Below, in pieces: positions 62,040-64,000 of a DNA stretch of 64,000 nucleotides (position 1 is the first letter of the stretch; each line of letters starts with the position of its first letter). The notes beneath the pieces were generated by a model. That model worked only from the letters and a program-made list of their open reading frames with translations. It searched no databases and was not told the origin of the DNA. A program made the translations under genes and the position numbers. This DNA is from Earliella scabrosa (taxonomy: Eukaryota > Basidiomycota > Agaricomycetes > Polyporales > Polyporaceae). Location: NCBI GenBank assembly GCA_022605405.1, contig JABYQQ010000005.1, forward strand, positions 2,480,001 to 2,544,000. Reading direction: 5' to 3'.

Positions 62040-62078
62040 CACGACGAAAGGTCATTTCGTCGCTGCTGGACAGAGCCT
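62040..62078 (-). repeat. 39-bp inverted repeat, right copy
   Basis: Inverted partner of 60212-60250 with one mismatch. The pair spans 1867 bp and may be the ends of a non-autonomous transposon. No matching target-site duplication was seen. Confidence 0.7.
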
Positions 62079-62573
62079 CAAGAATAAGTACTTGCAGCAT
62101 GACGCTAGCGCGCGTGTCTTCGTCGATCCCCCCTTTAGGCGACACACTGTGCATCGCGAAGCCTTGAGCTACAATGTCGACGCTGACCGGCTGCGCGGTT
62201 TTCATCGTCTTCTGTATAGCCTGTCTTTGCTTCCTGTCGTTGATCTAAGTATACAGCCGGTGTGAGTTAGAGGGTGGTGCTCGGCCCCGGCGTTGGCCAG
62301 TCATGGTGCTCCTTCACGTTCAATCTCATTTCGTTGTATGTCATGGGTACGGAAATTTTGGTAGATGGGATGGTCTACACTGGAACTTGAGCTTGAACTT
62401 GAAGCTGAACCACGCTGCGGCGGCTGGCTCGGAGCATGCCGAACTGAGCAACTGCATAGTTCTTCAGCCACTTGGGCTGCCATTTTCCCACACTGCACTA
62501 CTCCAGGCAGGAAGAGCGCCTGTAGGGAAAGCCGTAGCAGCCGCATTCCTCAAGACCCACACTCGACGTCGCC

Positions 62574-63010
62574 ATGGCCAAGTCCAAGAAGTGCGTGCTA
62601 CAGCTGCCCCGACACGTTGCATGTGTAGAGCAATGCTGATTGTACTGCCGTCTAGCCATACCAACCACAACCAGAACCGCAAGGCTCACCGGAACGGCAT
62701 CAAGAAGCCCAAGAGCCACAGGACGCGGTCGTTGAAGGGTGTACGTGCAGGTTCTATGTACGCTTTGCTTTGGATGCTGAATGCGACGATGTGCGCTAGG
62801 TTGACCCCAAGGTGCGCTGAGATGATCGGGAGACGAAGGCTGGTGACGTCTAAAGGGGATGTGTTTGTTTGCAGTTCCGCCGCAACGCAAAGTACGCGTT
62901 GATTGGCTCGGTGCGTGATGACCATATTTCTACTGGTGGGTTGTACTCAAACGAATCGGTTGTGTCGCGCACAGAGAAAAGCTCGCGTCGAGCAGAAGGC
63001 GGAATCATGA
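62574..63010 (+). CDS. RPL29: 60S ribosomal protein eL29
   Basis: Exons 62574-62590, 62656-62740, 62800-62811 (12 nt), 62875-62910 and 62975-63010 give 61 aa, the usual length. MAKSKNHTNHNQNRKAHRNG followed by IKKPKSHRTRSLKGVDPKF and RRNAKYALIGS is the full family signature. It is cytosolic and part of the large subunit. It is broken into five tiny exons; the third encodes only VDPK. Confidence 0.95.
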
Positions 63011-63321
63011 TCTCCCTACCCTTCTACTCTGTATGGAGGATGACTCTTCGAGAGGAGAGCTGGCCCGTTTGTCGCGCAAGGCGACGTCGATACATGTAAA
63101 ACACCACCCCCACGATCATGCTGTGTATGCATTGGCCGCTATGCATAGGACTCATCGAGCAGAAATCGAAAAGCCCAAAAACATCATGGTCTTCGTGCGG
63201 TGAACAGTATTGCAGACGGTGCATGACAAGACGAAATGCGCGTGCTAGGGATACAGGGTTGTGAGTGCGCAATGTTTTCTAATTCGATATCTGGCGAGTC
63301 CGCAAGACATGAGATCCTTCG
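63011..63321. other. Gap between convergent genes
   Basis: 311 bp of shared 3' sequence. Nothing was recognised. Confidence 0.4.
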
Positions 63322-64000
63322 TCATCGTGTGGGAAACGTCTTCCTCTGTTGCTCGATAGTGTTCATGAGTCGATGTGCCTGGGGAACAATCTTCAGATTA
63401 CGTGCCCAAGGACGACGGACGACGAGACTCACCGCAGCATCTTCTGGTGGTAGGGCGCCCTTCGCCATGTTGTGCTTGCCAAACTTCAACTTCGACTTAT
63501 ATCTTGATGGGAGTTTATCCGTGCCTTCCTGCGGTACAAGGAGCTTCTCGCACTCCTCCTGAGTCGCCACATGTCCCAGCAGAAGGGAGAAGAACTTGTG
63601 GCGCAGGACGGTCTTGATGCATTCGAGGGCGTGCGTCGTGTACCATCCGTCACGCTCGTTACACACGTCTCGGAGGGAGTCTTCGTCATCGGCCTCGATC
63701 ATCTCCTTGAGCATCGGGTCCGTGATATCGCAGAGCTGGAAGGCGGCCGTCTCGGACGTGACGGTCTGTCTGTCGAATATATGCGAGCGGCGTTCGTCCA
63801 TGCCGGAGAATCGTGCTTGGGCGGACTCGTTTCGCTGCTCTTGGCGGCGAGAAACAACGGAGGGTCGCACGATGGGATGGTTGATGTTTCGGAAATATAG
63901 ACGTTGGTAGCTATGCATCACGAGAAGAGGAAGAGTAAGCAAGGGGCCGAGGACAACGATGGTGGATGGCGCATACAAGCGTGCCTCTGGGTCTTGACGG
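63322..64000 (-). CDS. Unknown protein, 5' part outside the window
   Basis: The frame is open to the right edge (RQDPEARLYAPSTIVVLGPL), so the gene starts beyond base 64000 or very near it. A hydrophobic stretch (STIVVLGPLLTLPLLVM) is followed by a charged, helical part (PMLKEMIEADDEDSLRDVCN; ECIKTVLRHKFFSLLLGHVA) and ends MNTIEQQRKTFPTR. A 54-nt GT-AG segment at 63432-63379 is in frame and may be an intron. I recognise no family; one membrane anchor is likely. Confidence 0.5.
   Translation of the reverse strand, partial: RQDPEARLYAPSTIVVLGPLLTLPLLVMHSYQRLYFRNINHPIVRPSVVSRRQEQRNESAQARFSGMDERRSHIFDRQTVTSETAAFQLCDITDPMLKEMIEADDEDSLRDVCNERDGWYTTHALECIKTVLRHKFFSLLLGHVATQEECEKLLVPQEGTDKLPSRYKSKLKFGKHNMAKGALPPEDAAVSLVVRRPWARNLKIVPQAHRLMNTIEQQRKTFPTR

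Larger units (their letters stand above)
60123..62573. other. Gene-poor gap with inverted repeats
   Basis: 2.45 kb containing a 39-bp inverted repeat pair, a palindrome cluster near 61.06 kb and a 62-codon ATG frame at 61185-61373 of unknown status. The proximal part is the eL29 promoter, with a short GAACTT/GAGCTT repeat at about 62382-62409. Confidence 0.45.

Noticed and set aside
63930..64000. RQDPEARLY at the right edge as an MFS transporter loop
   Set aside because: The sequence after it lacks the series of membrane helices an MFS protein would need.

Overview
The window is nuclear DNA of a filamentous fungus, almost certainly a basidiomycete (Agaricomycete-like). The evidence is GC-rich coding sequence with many 50-65 nt GT-AG introns per gene, fungal gene families such as an Mbp1-type factor, Zn2Cys6, a fused LEU1, DCL and KRR1, and no bacterial-style operons. 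The species cannot be named from the sequence alone. All exon structures below were read by eye; for nearly every gene the chosen exons sum to an exact multiple of three and rebuild a family-like protein.

Layout. 1-9.95 kb: end of an Mbp1/Swi6-type ankyrin transcription factor, mitochondrial ribosomal protein uL24m, a secreted six-hairpin glycosidase-like protein, a small unknown gene, a DHA1-type MFS transporter and cytochrome oxidase subunit COX8. 9.95-11.3 kb: repeat-rich gap with a ~548 bp TIR element and a truncated copy of the small unknown gene. 11.3-21.8 kb, all minus strand: an 18-exon Dicer-like gene, isopropylmalate isomerase LEU1 and the lysine methyltransferase EFM6. 22.2-35.2 kb, dense housekeeping block: CBM48 (CRP1/MDG1-like) protein, a large RGG/Q-rich protein, KRR1, an NCBP3-like cap-binding protein, BOL3, COX15 and proteasome alpha6. 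35.2-39.0 kb: gene-poor, with a mariner-type MITE and a purine-rich tract. 39.0-45.9 kb: a Ser-rich disordered protein and an 18-exon aldehyde dehydrogenase with swollen introns. 48.2-55.6 kb, minus strand: a Zn2Cys6 protein, proteasome alpha2, 1-Cys peroxiredoxin and the SSU72 CTD phosphatase. 58.2-64 kb: a short-chain dehydrogenase and a truncated second copy, inverted repeats, ribosomal protein eL29 and an unknown partial gene.

Functional themes. Several genes serve mitochondria (uL24m, COX8, COX15, BOL3); BOL3 and COX15 are divergent from one short promoter. Others are RNA-related (KRR1, NCBP3-like, SSU72, Dicer, RGG protein); KRR1 and the NCBP3-like gene are also divergent. There are two 20S proteasome alpha subunits.

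The most unusual observations are a Dicer whose two RNase III centres are intact while helicase motifs I, II, III and VI are degenerate, and a KRR1 gene model that keeps frame only with a single-nucleotide exon.
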